Position numbers and translations under genes: made by a program | Notes under the pieces: generated by a model | Seen by the model: only the letters and a program-made list of their open reading frames with translations | The model's database searches: none | What the model was told of the DNA's origin: nothing | Shown: piece by piece, positions 1-10,803 of the stretch | How positions within the stretch are numbered: the stretch's first letter is position 1 | Layout: each line of letters opens with the position of its first letter | Source: Myxococcales bacterium | GTDB taxonomy: Bacteria; Myxococcota_A; Polyangia; Haliangiales; Haliangiaceae | Assembly: GCA_016706545.1 (NCBI GenBank) | Contig: JADJJK010000007.1 | Span: 62,001 to 126,000 of the forward strand | Reading direction: 5' to 3' | Length of the DNA: 64,000 nucleotides

Positions 1-972
1 GTGATCCGCGCCGAGGACGACGCGATCTTGGTGAGCGGCGCGGTGATGGGCGAGGTCAAGGTGGTCGCGGTGGTCCGAGAGGCCGTGGCACGCACGGAGT
101 CGGGGATCGCCGTCGGCACCACGCGCGCGGAGCTGGCGGCGGAGCTGGTCACCGACGGCGCAGACTCCACGGTGGCGCGCGATCCGCGGCTGGCGGTGAC
201 CCGCCGGCTGCCGGCGGCTCGGATGGTGCTGCGCGGCGACAAGGTGCAGGCGGTGGTGCTGGCCTCTGGTGGTCCGCCGCAAGCGCCGGTGCCCCAGGTC
301 GCCGCGCCTCCGGAGAAACCGGCGCCGCCGGTCAAGGTCGACAAGGAGGGCGCCGGCAAGGAGCCGCGCGCCGTGGTCGCGCCGCGGTGCGCAGCTCCAA
401 GGCCCGCGGAGATGGAGACCGGGCCGTGGATGGCGGCGTGCTTGAGCGCGAGCGGTGAGGTCGTCCGCGTGCGCGACGAAGAGGTGAGCGTGCGCAGCGG
501 CGGGGATGGCAAGGAGCGGCCGCTCGCGGTGCTGCGCGTACGCGGCCTCTTGTTCGCGGCGCCGCTGCGCGCCAGCGAACGCGCGGAGGAGCGCGATGAC
601 CTGGTCGTGGTCTCCAAGGTCGCGCGAGCCGAGGACGTGACCTGGACGGTGGCGATCTATCACCTCGAAGCCGGACGGCTGGTGCGGGTGGCGGAGCAGA
701 TCGTGTATCGCCTCAGCGCTGAAGGGGCTCGCTGGATCGGCGTGTCGCTGGAAGAGGCAGAGATCTACCTGGAGCTGGCGGCGCGTGAAGACGGCGTGGT
801 GGTGGGTGGGTTCCTGGTGATCTCCGCGGGGGACCGCATCCGAGACGTGGTGGCGCTTCGCGAGGTGTCCATCAGCCGACGCCGGGGGATCCCCGAGGCG
901 TCTGCCTTGCCCATGTCGCCCAAGGACGGTGGCGCGGTGGACTCCGCATCGCCGGTAGACGCTGGGCCCTGA
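1..972 (+). CDS. Hypothetical protein, possibly truncated at the window edge
   Basis: This is an open frame from the first base of the window to a TGA stop. It begins with a GTG, but the true start may lie upstream, so the 323 visible residues may be only the C-terminal part. I recognise no family. There is a proline-rich linker around residues 92-115 (APVPQVAAPPEKPAPPV). A second part at about 140-300 is rich in alternating beta-type segments with charged turns and no membrane helix. The last 20 residues are Ser/Pro/Asp-rich. Codon use is strongly GC3-biased like the neighbours, so I believe it is coding. Nothing in the sequence gives a function. Confidence 0.6.
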   Translation: MIRAEDDAILVSGAVMGEVKVVAVVREAVARTESGIAVGTTRAELAAELVTDGADSTVARDPRLAVTRRLPAARMVLRGDKVQAVVLASGGPPQAPVPQVAAPPEKPAPPVKVDKEGAGKEPRAVVAPRCAAPRPAEMETGPWMAACLSASGEVVRVRDEEVSVRSGGDGKERPLAVLRVRGLLFAAPLRASERAEERDDLVVVSKVARAEDVTWTVAIYHLEAGRLVRVAEQIVYRLSAEGARWIGVSLEEAEIYLELAAREDGVVVGGFLVISAGDRIRDVVALREVSISRRRGIPEASALPMSPKDGGAVDSASPVDAGP

Positions 973-1363
973 CCGGCCCTGACCGGTCATGCAGGCCTTG
1001 GGGCTGTGACGGGTTCACGACGGGGCCGGCCGCGCTCGCGCAGACGCCGCGCGCGCGACGAAAATCGCGGCGAGTCGGCTGGCGGGAACACCTCGCCTCA
1101 CCTCGGTGTGCGAGCGATCTCACAATTGTGAACCGGCAGGCTTTCCGCGAAAGGGCATTTCGGTGCCAGCGCGCACCTCCAAGCTGGCATGGGCCTGGCA
1201 GCGTTCCTTTCCTCAAGCTGCGCGGGGCTCGCGCTGGCTTGCGCTCGCTTGGGCCGGGTGCGGTTGCGGGAGCGCAGTTCTTTCTGCACAATAGGGTTGG
1301 TTCGATGTTTTCTCCTACAAGCCAGCGAGGTTGGGCCGGTACGTCTTGCTACGGGAGCCCAGC
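973..1363. other. 391-bp intergenic region
   Basis: I see no convincing gene here; short frames in it lack the codon bias of their neighbours. The stretch just after the upstream stop holds a small repeat (gaccggccctgaccggtca). The last 100 bases are less GC-rich and contain a candidate promoter for the zinc-ribbon/GYF gene. Confidence 0.5.
1264..1292 (+). promoter_or_regulatory. Candidate sigma-70-type promoter of the GltJ/AgmX-like gene
   Basis: TTGCGG at 1264-1269 and CACAAT at 1287-1292 are separated by 17 bases. They lie in the AT-richer end of the intergenic region, about 70 bases before the GTG at 1364. The match is only partial (four of six in the -10 box), so this is a weak call. 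Confidence 0.3.
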
Positions 1364-3444
1364 GTGAGATTCGCGTGCGATCGATGCAAGACCCGTTACT
1401 CGATCGCAGATGAGCGGGTTCGCGGCAAGATTCTCAAGATTCGCTGTAAGGCCTGCGCCAACGTCATCACGGTGCGGGAGGGCATGGACGCGCCAGCGGA
1501 GGGCGAGCGGGTAAGTCGCCCCACCACGATGGCGCCGCAGGCGACCGTTGGGTCGGGCGGGGTGGCCTCGCCGCCAGCGCCGGCGCCAGCACCAGCGCTT
1601 GGTAGCGCGTTTGCATCCGCGATGCGCGCGCCCGCGCCGTCGCAGCTCGAGGACGAGTGGTACGTGTCGCGGGATGGGGAGCAGCAGGGCCCCTTTGACC
1701 TGCCGACCGCGCAGGCGTGGGTCTCCCAGCAGCCTTACGACGCCGAGCTGTACTGCTGGTGCGAGGGCTTCGACGACTGGTTGGCCGTGGAGCGCATCGC
1801 GCACTTTCGGACGCTGCGCACGCGACCAGCACCGCCTCTGGCGCCGCCGGTGGCTGCCGCTCCGCTACCAGCAGCCGCGGCGGTGGCGACCCCGGCGTTG
1901 TCTCCCCAGTCCCCCGGGCTGCCTGGCCCGCGCGGTGGGGCTGGCGCCGCGCTCGCGCACGAGCCATCCGGCGCCATGCCGGTGCTACGTGAGCCGGGGG
2001 CGCGGATGCCCACCGGGAACGTGGCGACGATGATCGGGGCTCCGCCGGCTGGTGCTGGCGCGGTCAGCCCCGGGCCGGGGCGCAGCGTCGCGGCGGTGCT
2101 GCCTCACGGAGCGGCGCCTGTGACCGCGGGTGCCGCCGGCCGGGCCGTGAGCGGCCCGCTAGCGCACGCAGCGCATGCCGCTCACGCCGCGCTCACGTCG
2201 CGCACATCGCTCCGGTCGCTCACGTCGCTCCGGTCGCGCACGTCGCTCCGGTCGCGCACGTCGCTCCGGCGGCGCCTGCCAGCTCGCCAGAGCCGAGCAG
2301 CGCGTCCAGCTCTGGCGGGTTCTCGCTCGAGGATCGCCCCAGGTTCGCGGCCTCGATGGCGACGCTCGAGCTCGCGCCGCACGGTGCGCGCAACGAGGCG
2401 CCGGTGAGCCACAACGCCGCCGCGGCCCAGAGCTTCGGTGCGCCCGCCGGGCCGGCGCCGGTCGCCAACGGACACGCCGCGCGCGGCGCCTTCGACGCTG
2501 GAGATCTCGGCAACGAGGGGTTCTCTCCGGCCGGGGCCTCGGGGTTGCGACCCGCGGCCTTGGCTTCTTTCGACGACGATGAAGACCTCGAGTTTGGCGA
2601 GGTGTCGCGCGTGGTCCGCATCGCGGATCTCAACAAGAGCGCGCCGCGGCCGGCGGCTGGCGCGCGGCCGGCGGCCTCGGCGGTGCGCCGCACCGCCGCC
2701 AATGACGCCCTGCCTGCGACGCCGGCATGGGGCGCGCTGAGCCAAGGGCAAGGCGCAGGTCCTGGGCTCGGCGGCGTCGAGGGCACGGCCGCGCCGGTGA
2801 TGCCGGCGCCGGCCCCAGCCTCGCAGCGCCGCAACCACACCCTGCTGCTAGGACTGGTGGCCTTTGGCCTCATCGGCGCGGGGGTCATCACGGCGCTCTT
2901 GCTCCTGGGCGGCACGAGCCCCGAGGACCCGCTGCTCATCTCGTCCTCCAACCGCGACGTCCGCGACCTGACGATCCGTCCCGACGATCCCCGGCGCGCG
3001 CCGCCCGGCGCAACTGGCGGCTCGCAAGAGCACACGCCCGCGACCCGACCGGTCGCGGGCACCGGCAAGCGGGTGACGACCGGGGGCCCGGGCATCCCGG
3101 TCGCGCCGACGCCTCCACCTGGCGGCAAGGTGGAGACCGTGCCTGGCGCCGGAGCGCTGACCCCGCTTGGGCCAAGCGAGGTGGAGGAGATGTCCCAGCG
3201 CAACTCGAGCGGCCTGCAGCGGTGCTACGAGCAGGCGCTCAAGAAGGACATCTTCCTCGAGGTGAAGAGCATCAAGGTCACCATCTCCATCGACAACAGC
3301 GGCGCCGTGAACAACGTCACCATGTCGAGCCACGCCGAGCACGTGCTTGGCCAGTGCATGAGCACCAGGATCCGCAACTGGCGATTCCGCCCGAGCCCGC
3401 GCGGGCTCGACGCCAAGTTCACCGTCGCGTTCGGCAAGTCCTGA
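1364..3444 (+). CDS. GltJ/AgmX-like zinc-ribbon, GYF and TonB-type protein, interrupted by a frameshift
   Basis: Two frames read as one protein of about 693 residues. The N-terminus is an MJ0042-type zinc ribbon (Cys5, Cys8, Cys28, Cys31), followed by a GYF_2-like domain at about 98-150 (EDEWYVSRDGEQQGPF). After an Ala/Pro linker comes one membrane helix at about 491-515 and a periplasmic C-terminal AgmX/PglI (TonB-like) domain from about residue 605. This order is that of Myxococcus GltJ (AgmX), the inner-membrane motility protein whose zinc-ribbon and GYF domains bind MglA. Many myxobacterial paralogues exist, and no gliding genes are adjacent, so motility is not implied. I chose the GTG at 1364 because GGGAG precedes it and the family starts directly with the ribbon. 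The frame changes at 2189-2191, where the reading AHAAHAA must join HVAHIAPVAHVAP. One base appears to be missing. Confidence 0.75.
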
Positions 3445-3448
3445 GCCT

Positions 3449-4621
3449 CTAGCCGCGCAGCTCGGTGACGATGTCGGCGAGGTGGCGCGCCGCCAGCTCG
3501 ACCTCGGACAGCTCATTTTGCCAGCCGAACGACAGCCGGACCATGGCGACGTCCGGCGTGAGCCCGGCGGCCGCCAGCGCGGCCGAGCCGTGGCCGCCGT
3601 CGGTGGCGCACGCCGAGCCGGTGGACACGGCCACTCCCCGGCTGGCGAGCGTGTTGCGCAGCGCCTCGGCGCTCACCTGGCGAAATCCCAGCGCCAGGAT
3701 GTGGGGGGCGCGCACCGGCTCGGGAAGGAGCCACGCTGGCGAGGTCTCGCGGTGACGCAGCACGTCCAGCACCCGAGCGCTCAGGGCGCGCCAGCGCTCC
3801 TGCGCGGCTGACCGGCGCGTCATCGCCAGCTCGGCGGCCAGCCCAAGGCCCGCCGCGCCCGGCGCGTTCTGCGTGCCGGAGCGGAGCCCGCCTTGCTGGC
3901 CGCCGCCTCCCCACAACGGCGCGAGGTGCGCGTCGCGATGCAGCCAGAGCGCGCCGACGCCCGGGGGGCCGTGGAACTTGTGGGCGGTCAGCGCGATGGA
4001 GTCCACCGGCAGGCGCCCGGCGCAGAGCTCGATCTTGCCAAAGGCCTGGGCCGCGTCCAGGTGCAGGTGGCATCGCGGGGCGCGCGCCTTGATCGCCGCC
4101 GCCAGCGTCGCGATCGGTTGCACCAGGCCCACCTCGTTCTGCACCGCCACCAAGCACACCAGGCGCGCTCCGACGGCGGCCTCCGCCAGGGTGTCCGGAT
4201 CCATCACCCCGTCGGGGCCGGGCGGGATCCGGCGGACCACGCGGCCGGCCGCCTCCAGCCGGCGCGCGTTCTGCTCCACCGCCGGGTGTTCGAGGGTGGT
4301 GAGCACGACCTCACCGGGCCCGGTGGCCGCGGCGCCCAGCACCGCGAGCGCGTCGGACTCGGTGCAGCCGGAGGTCCAGATCACCTCGCCGCGGCTGGGC
4401 GCGCGGTCTGCATGGCCGGCGGCGCCCGAGGGCTCACCGTCGCCGAGCGCCGCCAGCACCTGGCGTCGCGCCTCGGCGATCACGTGCCGCGCGCGCGCTC
4501 CCTGCGGGTTGCCGGCGGAGGGGTTGCCCCAGGTCGTCCGCATCACTGCGACGATGCGCTCCACCACCGCCGGATCGGCTGGCGTGGACGCGGCATTGTC
4601 GAGGTAGATCGAGTTCGTCAT
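3449..4621 (-). CDS. Cysteine desulfurase, IscS/NifS family
   Basis: A PLP enzyme that takes sulfur from cysteine to give alanine and a protein persulfide for Fe-S cluster or thiocofactor synthesis. The family start SIYLDNAASTP is present, with the PLP-contacting His in TLEHPAVE (about 112), the Schiff-base lysine in TAHKFHGPPG (about 215) and the catalytic Cys in STGSACATDG (about 338). Length (390 residues) is normal. An extra loop of about 15 residues before EVIWTSGCTESDA is low-complexity. An ATG nine bases upstream (4630) would overlap the divergent gene, so I prefer the ATG at 4621. It ends four bases from the GltJ-like gene, and no iscU or other Fe-S genes are adjacent, so the acceptor cannot be told. 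Confidence 0.9.
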   Translation of the reverse strand: MTNSIYLDNAASTPADPAVVERIVAVMRTTWGNPSAGNPQGARARHVIAEARRQVLAALGDGEPSGAAGHADRAPSRGEVIWTSGCTESDALAVLGAAATGPGEVVLTTLEHPAVEQNARRLEAAGRVVRRIPPGPDGVMDPDTLAEAAVGARLVCLVAVQNEVGLVQPIATLAAAIKARAPRCHLHLDAAQAFGKIELCAGRLPVDSIALTAHKFHGPPGVGALWLHRDAHLAPLWGGGGQQGGLRSGTQNAPGAAGLGLAAELAMTRRSAAQERWRALSARVLDVLRHRETSPAWLLPEPVRAPHILALGFRQVSAEALRNTLASRGVAVSTGSACATDGGHGSAALAAAGLTPDVAMVRLSFGWQNELSEVELAARHLADIVTELRG

Positions 4622-4624
4622 AGT
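4596..4624 (+). promoter_or_regulatory. Candidate leaderless promoter of hemW
   Basis: TTGTCG at 4596-4601, a 17-base spacer, CATAGT at 4619-4624, then seven bases to the GTG at 4632. It lies inside the 5' end of the divergent cysteine desulfurase gene. The geometry matches other candidates in this window. Confidence 0.4.
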
Positions 4625-4631
4625 GGGCATC

Positions 4632-5822
4632 GTGCCGTCATTGCCGTTTGGGGTCTACGTCCACTTCCCGTGGTGTCGGCGCCGCTGTCCTTATTGCGAC
4701 TTCGCGGTGGAGGTGGCGATCGAGCCGCCGCACCAGGCGTACCTGGAGGCCGTGCTCGGCGAGCTCGCGGAGCAAGCGCCCAGCTTCGGTGGACGACAGC
4801 TCGTGTCGATCTACTTTGGCGGCGGGACACCCTCGCTGTGGAGCGTTGACTGCGTGGCCGCGGTCATCCGCGCGGTGCGTGAGCGCTGGGCCGCCAGCGG
4901 GCCGCTCGAGATCACGATGGAGGCAAACCCCACCGACTGCCAGCCGGAGCGGGTGGAGGCGTGGCGAGCCGCCGGCGTCAACCGGGTGTCGGTGGGCGTG
5001 CAGTCGACGCGCGCCGAGGAGCTGGCGGTGCTCGGGCGCGACCATCGCATGGGCGACGGCGTGGCGGCGATCGCACGCCTGCAGGCCGCCGGGGAGCTCC
5101 GAGTGTCTGCGGACTTCATCGTCGGCGTGCCGCGGCGCGGCCCACGTGGGGGCCGCGCGCTGCCAATGCTCGCGCCCGCCGAGCTTGCCGTCGGGGATGG
5201 CGCCGCCGCCGCCGCCGACCTTGGCTGGGTGGACGTGCTGGCTCGCTCCTTGGCGCAGCACGCCTCGGTGTACGAGCTGACCGTCGAGGACGGGGCGGCC
5301 TTCTCCAAGCGGGTGGCGGACGGTCGCCTGATCCCGCCGCCGGCCGACGATCTGGCAGAGCTGTACGTGGCCGTGCATCACGCGCTGGCGGCGCGGGGGT
5401 TCGAGCACTACGAGATCTCGTCCTTCGCTCGCCCGGGCTTTCGCGCGGTCCACAACAGCCTGTACTGGAGCGGCGGCGAGTTCCTGGGCCTGGGCGTGGG
5501 GGCCGCGTCCTATCGGCGAACCGAAGGAGGCGCGGTGCGCTGGAGCAACCGTCGCCGCTTCGCGCTGTACCAGCGAGAGCGGCTGGCCGAGCGCCGCGAC
5601 ATCTCACCGCTGGAAGACGCGGGGGATCGGCTCTGGCTTGGGTTGCGCACCAGCGATGGCGTGCGGGCGCTGGACCTGGCGGAGCGTCCGGGGGTCACCG
5701 AGTGGCTGCTCGGCGATGGGCTGGCCGAGCTGGTGGACGGCAACGTGGTGCCCACGGTGCGAGGCTTTCTGTTTGCGGACGCGATCGCGGCGCGGATCGT
5801 GGGCGCGGCCGGTGGCCGGTAG
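4632..5822 (+). CDS. hemW: HemW-like radical SAM protein (coproporphyrinogen III oxidase-like)
   Basis: Contains the radical SAM motif CRRRCPYC (Cys15, Cys19, Cys22), which binds a 4Fe-4S cluster, and the GGGTPS motif. It also has the HNxxYW signature (VHNSLYW), which separates HemW heme chaperones from true HemN oxidases. The usual SADFIVGVP segment is followed by about 30 extra Gly/Pro/Ala residues before WVDVLARSL resumes the fold, an insertion not typical of the family. The C-terminal winged-helix region is present, and total length (396 residues) is normal. The start is uncertain between GTG 4623 and GTG 4632. I prefer 4632 because a promoter-like CATAGT lies seven bases before it. The gene is divergent from the cysteine desulfurase with almost no spacer. 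Confidence 0.88.
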   Translation: MPSLPFGVYVHFPWCRRRCPYCDFAVEVAIEPPHQAYLEAVLGELAEQAPSFGGRQLVSIYFGGGTPSLWSVDCVAAVIRAVRERWAASGPLEITMEANPTDCQPERVEAWRAAGVNRVSVGVQSTRAEELAVLGRDHRMGDGVAAIARLQAAGELRVSADFIVGVPRRGPRGGRALPMLAPAELAVGDGAAAAADLGWVDVLARSLAQHASVYELTVEDGAAFSKRVADGRLIPPPADDLAELYVAVHHALAARGFEHYEISSFARPGFRAVHNSLYWSGGEFLGLGVGAASYRRTEGGAVRWSNRRRFALYQRERLAERRDISPLEDAGDRLWLGLRTSDGVRALDLAERPGVTEWLLGDGLAELVDGNVVPTVRGFLFADAIAARIVGAAGGR

Positions 5823-5990
5823 CGGCCGGTAGGGCAAGGACGGCGCGATCACGTCGCGCAGGTTGTCTGGATGTCACGCGATTTCGGCAGTGGCTGGCGA
5901 ATCAGCTCCGACCTGCGCCGGTGACCTCTGGCGCTGCATGGCCGGCCTCCAGCCCCCCAGCAGCGCTGGTTCTCTCCGCGCGCTTTCGTG

Positions 5991-5996
5991 CATACT
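5991..5996 (+). promoter_or_regulatory. Candidate -10 box of the hrcA transcript
   Basis: CATACT six bases upstream of a GTG at 6003. The same CATACT box precedes the histidine kinase at 14528. No clear -35 box is seen, and no CIRCE-like inverted repeat (TTAGCACTC / GAGTGCTAA) is present in this region. Confidence 0.35.
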
Positions 5997-6002
5997 AGCC
6001 AG

Positions 6003-6143
6003 GTGCTCCCAAACGCCCTGCCAGCTCAGCTTCGACCTCGCGGGCCGTGGTCCGTGGCGCTGCGCCGCAGCCCCAGGCCACCGGTGAGCGCCAAGATGGT
6101 GGGGCAGGGCGGCCCACCGCTTCGCGCGGGGCTTGGCTCATGA
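6003..6143 (+). CDS. Possible leaderless leader ORF overlapping hrcA
   Basis: A 46-codon open frame (start MLPNALPAQLRPRG) begins at a GTG six bases after a CATACT -10 box. It ends in TGA overlapping the ATG of hrcA (ATGA at 6140-6143). The product is Pro/Arg-rich and resembles no family. It occupies most of the 317-base gap between hemW and hrcA, in which I see nothing else. High GC makes open frames common, so it could be chance. The start position and the exact overlap are the only support. Confidence 0.3.
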   Translation: MLPNALPAQLRPRGPWSVALRRSPRPPVSAKMVGQGGPPLRAGLGS

Positions 6144-7219
6144 GCGGCGCCGATCTGTCCCGGCGGGCGCAGCGGATCCTGCAAGCGGTGGTCAGCGAGT
6201 ATCTGCAGAGCGGCGACGCGGTGGGGTCGCGCACGGTGACTCGCCGTCATGATCTGGGGCTCTCGCCCGCGACGGTCCGCAACGTCATGTCGGACCTCGA
6301 GGAGCTGGGGCTCCTCGAGCAGCCGCACTCGTCGGCCGGGCGGGTGCCCACCCACACCGGGCTGCGCTTTTTCATCGATGCCCTGCTCAAGGTCAAGACG
6401 CTGTCGCCGCGCGATCAGGAGGACATCCGTGGACAGATGCTTGGCTCCCTGACGCCAGGCCCACGGCCGCGGCCCTCGCCGGAGGACGTGATGCTGCGGG
6501 CGTCGAGAGTGCTGTCCAACCTGACCCACCATGCGGCGGTGGTGGTGGCGCCTGATCCGGACGCCCAGCGGCTCTCGCAGATCGAGTTCGTGCCGCTGCG
6601 CGACGGCAAGTTGCTGGCGATCCTGGTGACCTCGGATGGTCGCATCGAGAACCGGATCGTCGCGCTGGATGGCTCGCTGGATCCGCGCCGGCTCGAGCGC
6701 ATCCACACGTACCTAAACCAGCTCCTGTCGGGGATGACGCTCGACGAGGTGCGCGAGCGCGTGATCCGCGAGATCTCCGATGAGAAGAACCGGTACGACT
6801 CCGAGGTCTCCCAGGCGCTGACCTTGGGCCACACGGTGTTCGTGCGGGCGCCGGAGCGCCCCGCCGAGGTGGTGGTGACGGGGCAGGCGAACTTGCTCGA
6901 GCCCGGGGTCACCGCCGATCCGGACCGCGAGACCCGGATGCGCGAGCTCCTGCGCACCCTGGAGGACAAGGAGACGCTCTTGCGCCTGCTCGACCGGACG
7001 CGCAGCGGCGCCGGGATGCAGGTGTTTCTGGGCGCCGAGACCGCGCTCTCGGCGCTCAGCGGCTCGTCGGTGGTGGCCATGCCCTACGGCCCCGAGGACA
7101 CGCCCATCGGCGCGCTGGCCGTGATCGGACCCATGCGCATGAACTACGGCAAGGTGATGTCGGTGGTGGACTTCACCGCGGAGATCATGACCGAGCTGCT
7201 CACCGACGCTGGTGGGTAG
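6140..7219 (+). CDS. hrcA: Heat-inducible transcription repressor HrcA
   Basis: Repressor of class I heat-shock genes, normally binding the CIRCE operator with GroEL as cofactor. The N-terminus is the winged-helix domain (RAQRILQAVVSEYLQSGDAVGSRTV, then LSPATVRNVMSDLEELG and SSAGRVPTHTGLRFF). It is followed by the GAF-like dimerisation core and the conserved C-terminal end (AVIGPMRMNYGKVMSVVDFTAE). Length (359 residues) fits the family. I chose ATG 6140 because the N-terminal helix starts right after it; the frame is open upstream to 6047. It lies 131 bases upstream of grpE, but I could not find a CIRCE element in front of hrcA or grpE, so its operator sequence here is unclear. Confidence 0.92.
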   Translation: MSGADLSRRAQRILQAVVSEYLQSGDAVGSRTVTRRHDLGLSPATVRNVMSDLEELGLLEQPHSSAGRVPTHTGLRFFIDALLKVKTLSPRDQEDIRGQMLGSLTPGPRPRPSPEDVMLRASRVLSNLTHHAAVVVAPDPDAQRLSQIEFVPLRDGKLLAILVTSDGRIENRIVALDGSLDPRRLERIHTYLNQLLSGMTLDEVRERVIREISDEKNRYDSEVSQALTLGHTVFVRAPERPAEVVVTGQANLLEPGVTADPDRETRMRELLRTLEDKETLLRLLDRTRSGAGMQVFLGAETALSALSGSSVVAMPYGPEDTPIGALAVIGPMRMNYGKVMSVVDFTAEIMTELLTDAGG

Positions 7220-7236
7220 CGCGGCTGGTGGGCGGT

Positions 7237-7264
7237 CGCGGGCGCCGCTGGTCCGCCGCCCGCG
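7237..7264 (+). terminator. GC-rich hairpin between hrcA and grpE
   Basis: CGCGGGCG at 7237-7244 pairs perfectly with CGCCCGCG at 7257-7264 around a 12-base loop. No T-tract follows. It could terminate or attenuate transcription from hrcA into grpE, or be a processing site. Confidence 0.3.
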
Positions 7265-7335
7265 GGCGCAGCCTTTGGCCGAGGGCTCCCGGTCGGATCG
7301 GTGGCCGTGGCCTAGTCGCCCGCCGCCATCCTGGG

Positions 7336-7341
7336 TAAAGT
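7336..7341 (+). promoter_or_regulatory. Candidate -10 box of grpE-dnaK-dnaJ
   Basis: TAAAGT nine bases before the grpE ATG, with no Shine-Dalgarno sequence between. This implies a leaderless or nearly leaderless message. No good -35 box is seen. Confidence 0.35.
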
Positions 7342-7350
7342 GTGGGCGAT

Positions 7351-8039
7351 ATGAACGGAGACCCGAACGGAAGTCCCGATGGCGTCGGTGACGCGACGAT
7401 CCCGGTGGAAGTGGTCGAGGGCGAGGCCCACGCGGGGGCGACCGACGCCGCCACCGACGCCGCCAACGACGCCGCCACCGGCGCCGCCACGGATCCCCCA
7501 TCGGCAGGAGGGGCGGTAGCCCCAGCCAGCGAGACGGGGGCGGTGAACGAGGCGGCAGCGGACGGCGAGCTGGCGCGGCTACAGGCCCGCGTGGAGGCGC
7601 TGGAAGGGGAGAAGAAGGACTACTGGGACAAGCTCTTGCGCACGGCGGCGGATCTGGAGAACTTGCGCAAGCGCCAGCGGCGTGAGCTGGACGACACCCG
7701 CCATGACACCAAGCAGCGGGTGCTCAAGGAGATCTTGCCAGTGGCGGACAACCTCGAGCGAGCGCTGGCGGTGTCGACCGGAGAGCCCGACGCGGTGCTC
7801 GACGGCGTGCGGCTGGTGCAGCGGCAGCTCCTGCAGGCGCTGGAGCGGCTGGAGGTGGTGCCCATCGAGGCGGAGGGGCAGCCCTTCGACCCGAACCTGC
7901 ATGAGGCGATCTCGCAGCAAGAGAGCGACGCACACGCGCCGGGCACCGTGATGACCGTGCTGCAGCGCGGATACAAGTCCGGGGACCGCTTGTTGCGCCC
8001 CGCCATGGTGGTGGTGGCCAAGGCCAAGGCCAAGGTTGG

Positions 8040-8043
<4 letters not shown>
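7351..8043 (+). CDS. grpE: Nucleotide exchange factor GrpE
   Basis: Co-chaperone that releases ADP from DnaK. About 75 N-terminal residues are Ala/Asp/Thr-rich and disordered. Next comes a coiled coil (ELARLQARVEALEGEKKDYW) leading into the family core (KLLRTAADLENLRKRQ), then the C-terminal beta domain ending in the signature region (QPFDPNLHEAI, GTVMTVLQRGYKSGDRLLRPAMVVVA). Length is 230 residues, normal with the long tail. The ATG at 7351 is favoured over GTG 7342 by the nearby -10 box. The stop overlaps the dnaK start (ATGA), so the two are translationally coupled. Confidence 0.95.
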
Positions 8044-9865
<1,822 letters not shown>

Positions 9866-9866
<1 letters not shown>

Positions 9867-10801
9867 TGGCCAAGCGCAGGCGAGACTACTACCAGATCCT
9901 CGGCGTGAGCCGGGACGCCAGCGAGGCGGACATCAAGCGCGCGTTTCGCGAGCTGGCCCGGCGCCACCACCCTGACGTCAACCCGGACAAGGCCGACGCG
10001 GGAGAGGTCTTTCGCGAGATCAATGAGGCCTACGCGGTGCTCTCGGAGCCAAGCGCTCGAGCGCGCTACGATCGCTTTGGCGCGGCCGGGGACGCGGCGG
10101 CCGGCGGGGTGGGGTTTGGCGCGGTGGTGGACGCTGCGCAGGAGATGATCGGGGACGTCTTGCGTCGGCGCAAGGCCAAGCAGCGCGGCCGCGACCTGCG
10201 CTACACGCTCGAGGTGACCTTCGAGGAGGCGGCGTTTGGCACCAGCAAGACCATCTCGGTGCCGGACCAGCCGCTCGAGGGCCAGACGGATCCAGGCGGG
10301 GGGCGTCGGCGCCAGTTCACCGTGGTGGTGCCGCCGGCCACCAAGGACGGCGCGGTCAAGCGGATCGCGGGGGAGGGGGAGCCCGGCCGAGGCGGCGCGG
10401 CGCCAGGGGATCTCAACGTGATCGTGCGGGTCGCCGAGCACTCGGTGTTCCGGCGCGACGGCTTCGACGTGCGCAGCGAGCAGCTCGTGTCGTTCTCGCA
10501 GGCCGCGCTTGGCGCGGTGGTGGACGTGCCCACCCTCGACGGCAAGGTCAAGATGCGCATCCCGGAGGGCACCCAGCCTGGCCGCGCCTTTCGCATTCGT
10601 GGCAAGGGCGTGCCGCATGGCCCCGGCAAGGCGGCGCAGCGGGGCGATCACCTGGTGAAGGTGATGGTGGCGGTTCCCACCGAGCTGAGCTCGCGCCAGC
10701 GGGAGCTCATCGAGGAGCTCGCGCGCACCATGGGCGAGACGCGCCCGTCGACGAGCAAGAAGGGGCTCCTCGATCGAATGCGCTCGCTCCTGGACGAGTG
10801 A
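9866..10801 (+). CDS. DnaJ-family co-chaperone without the zinc-finger domain
   Basis: Hsp40 that stimulates DnaK ATPase. The J domain spans about residues 6-68 with the HPD motif at 35-37 (RRHHPDVNPDKADA). The C-terminal substrate-binding domains are present (LRYTLEVTFEEAAFG; VRVAEHSVFRRDGFDVRSEQ; VPTLDGKVKMRIPEGTQPG). The four CxxCxGxG repeats of classical DnaJ are absent: the segment between TISVP and RRQFTVVVPP is only about 13 Gly/Pro residues with no cysteine. That makes it a type II, CbpA-like architecture in the normal dnaJ position. It overlaps the dnaK stop, and its own stop overlaps the next start. The ATG at 9866 follows a GTG at 9863; either may serve. Confidence 0.9.
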
Positions 10802-10803
10802 CC

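Noticed and set aside
5823..7350. CIRCE operator (TTAGCACTC-N9-GAGTGCTAA) upstream of hrcA or grpE
   Set aside because: I looked for it because hrcA is present, but no recognisable copy is seen in either gap.
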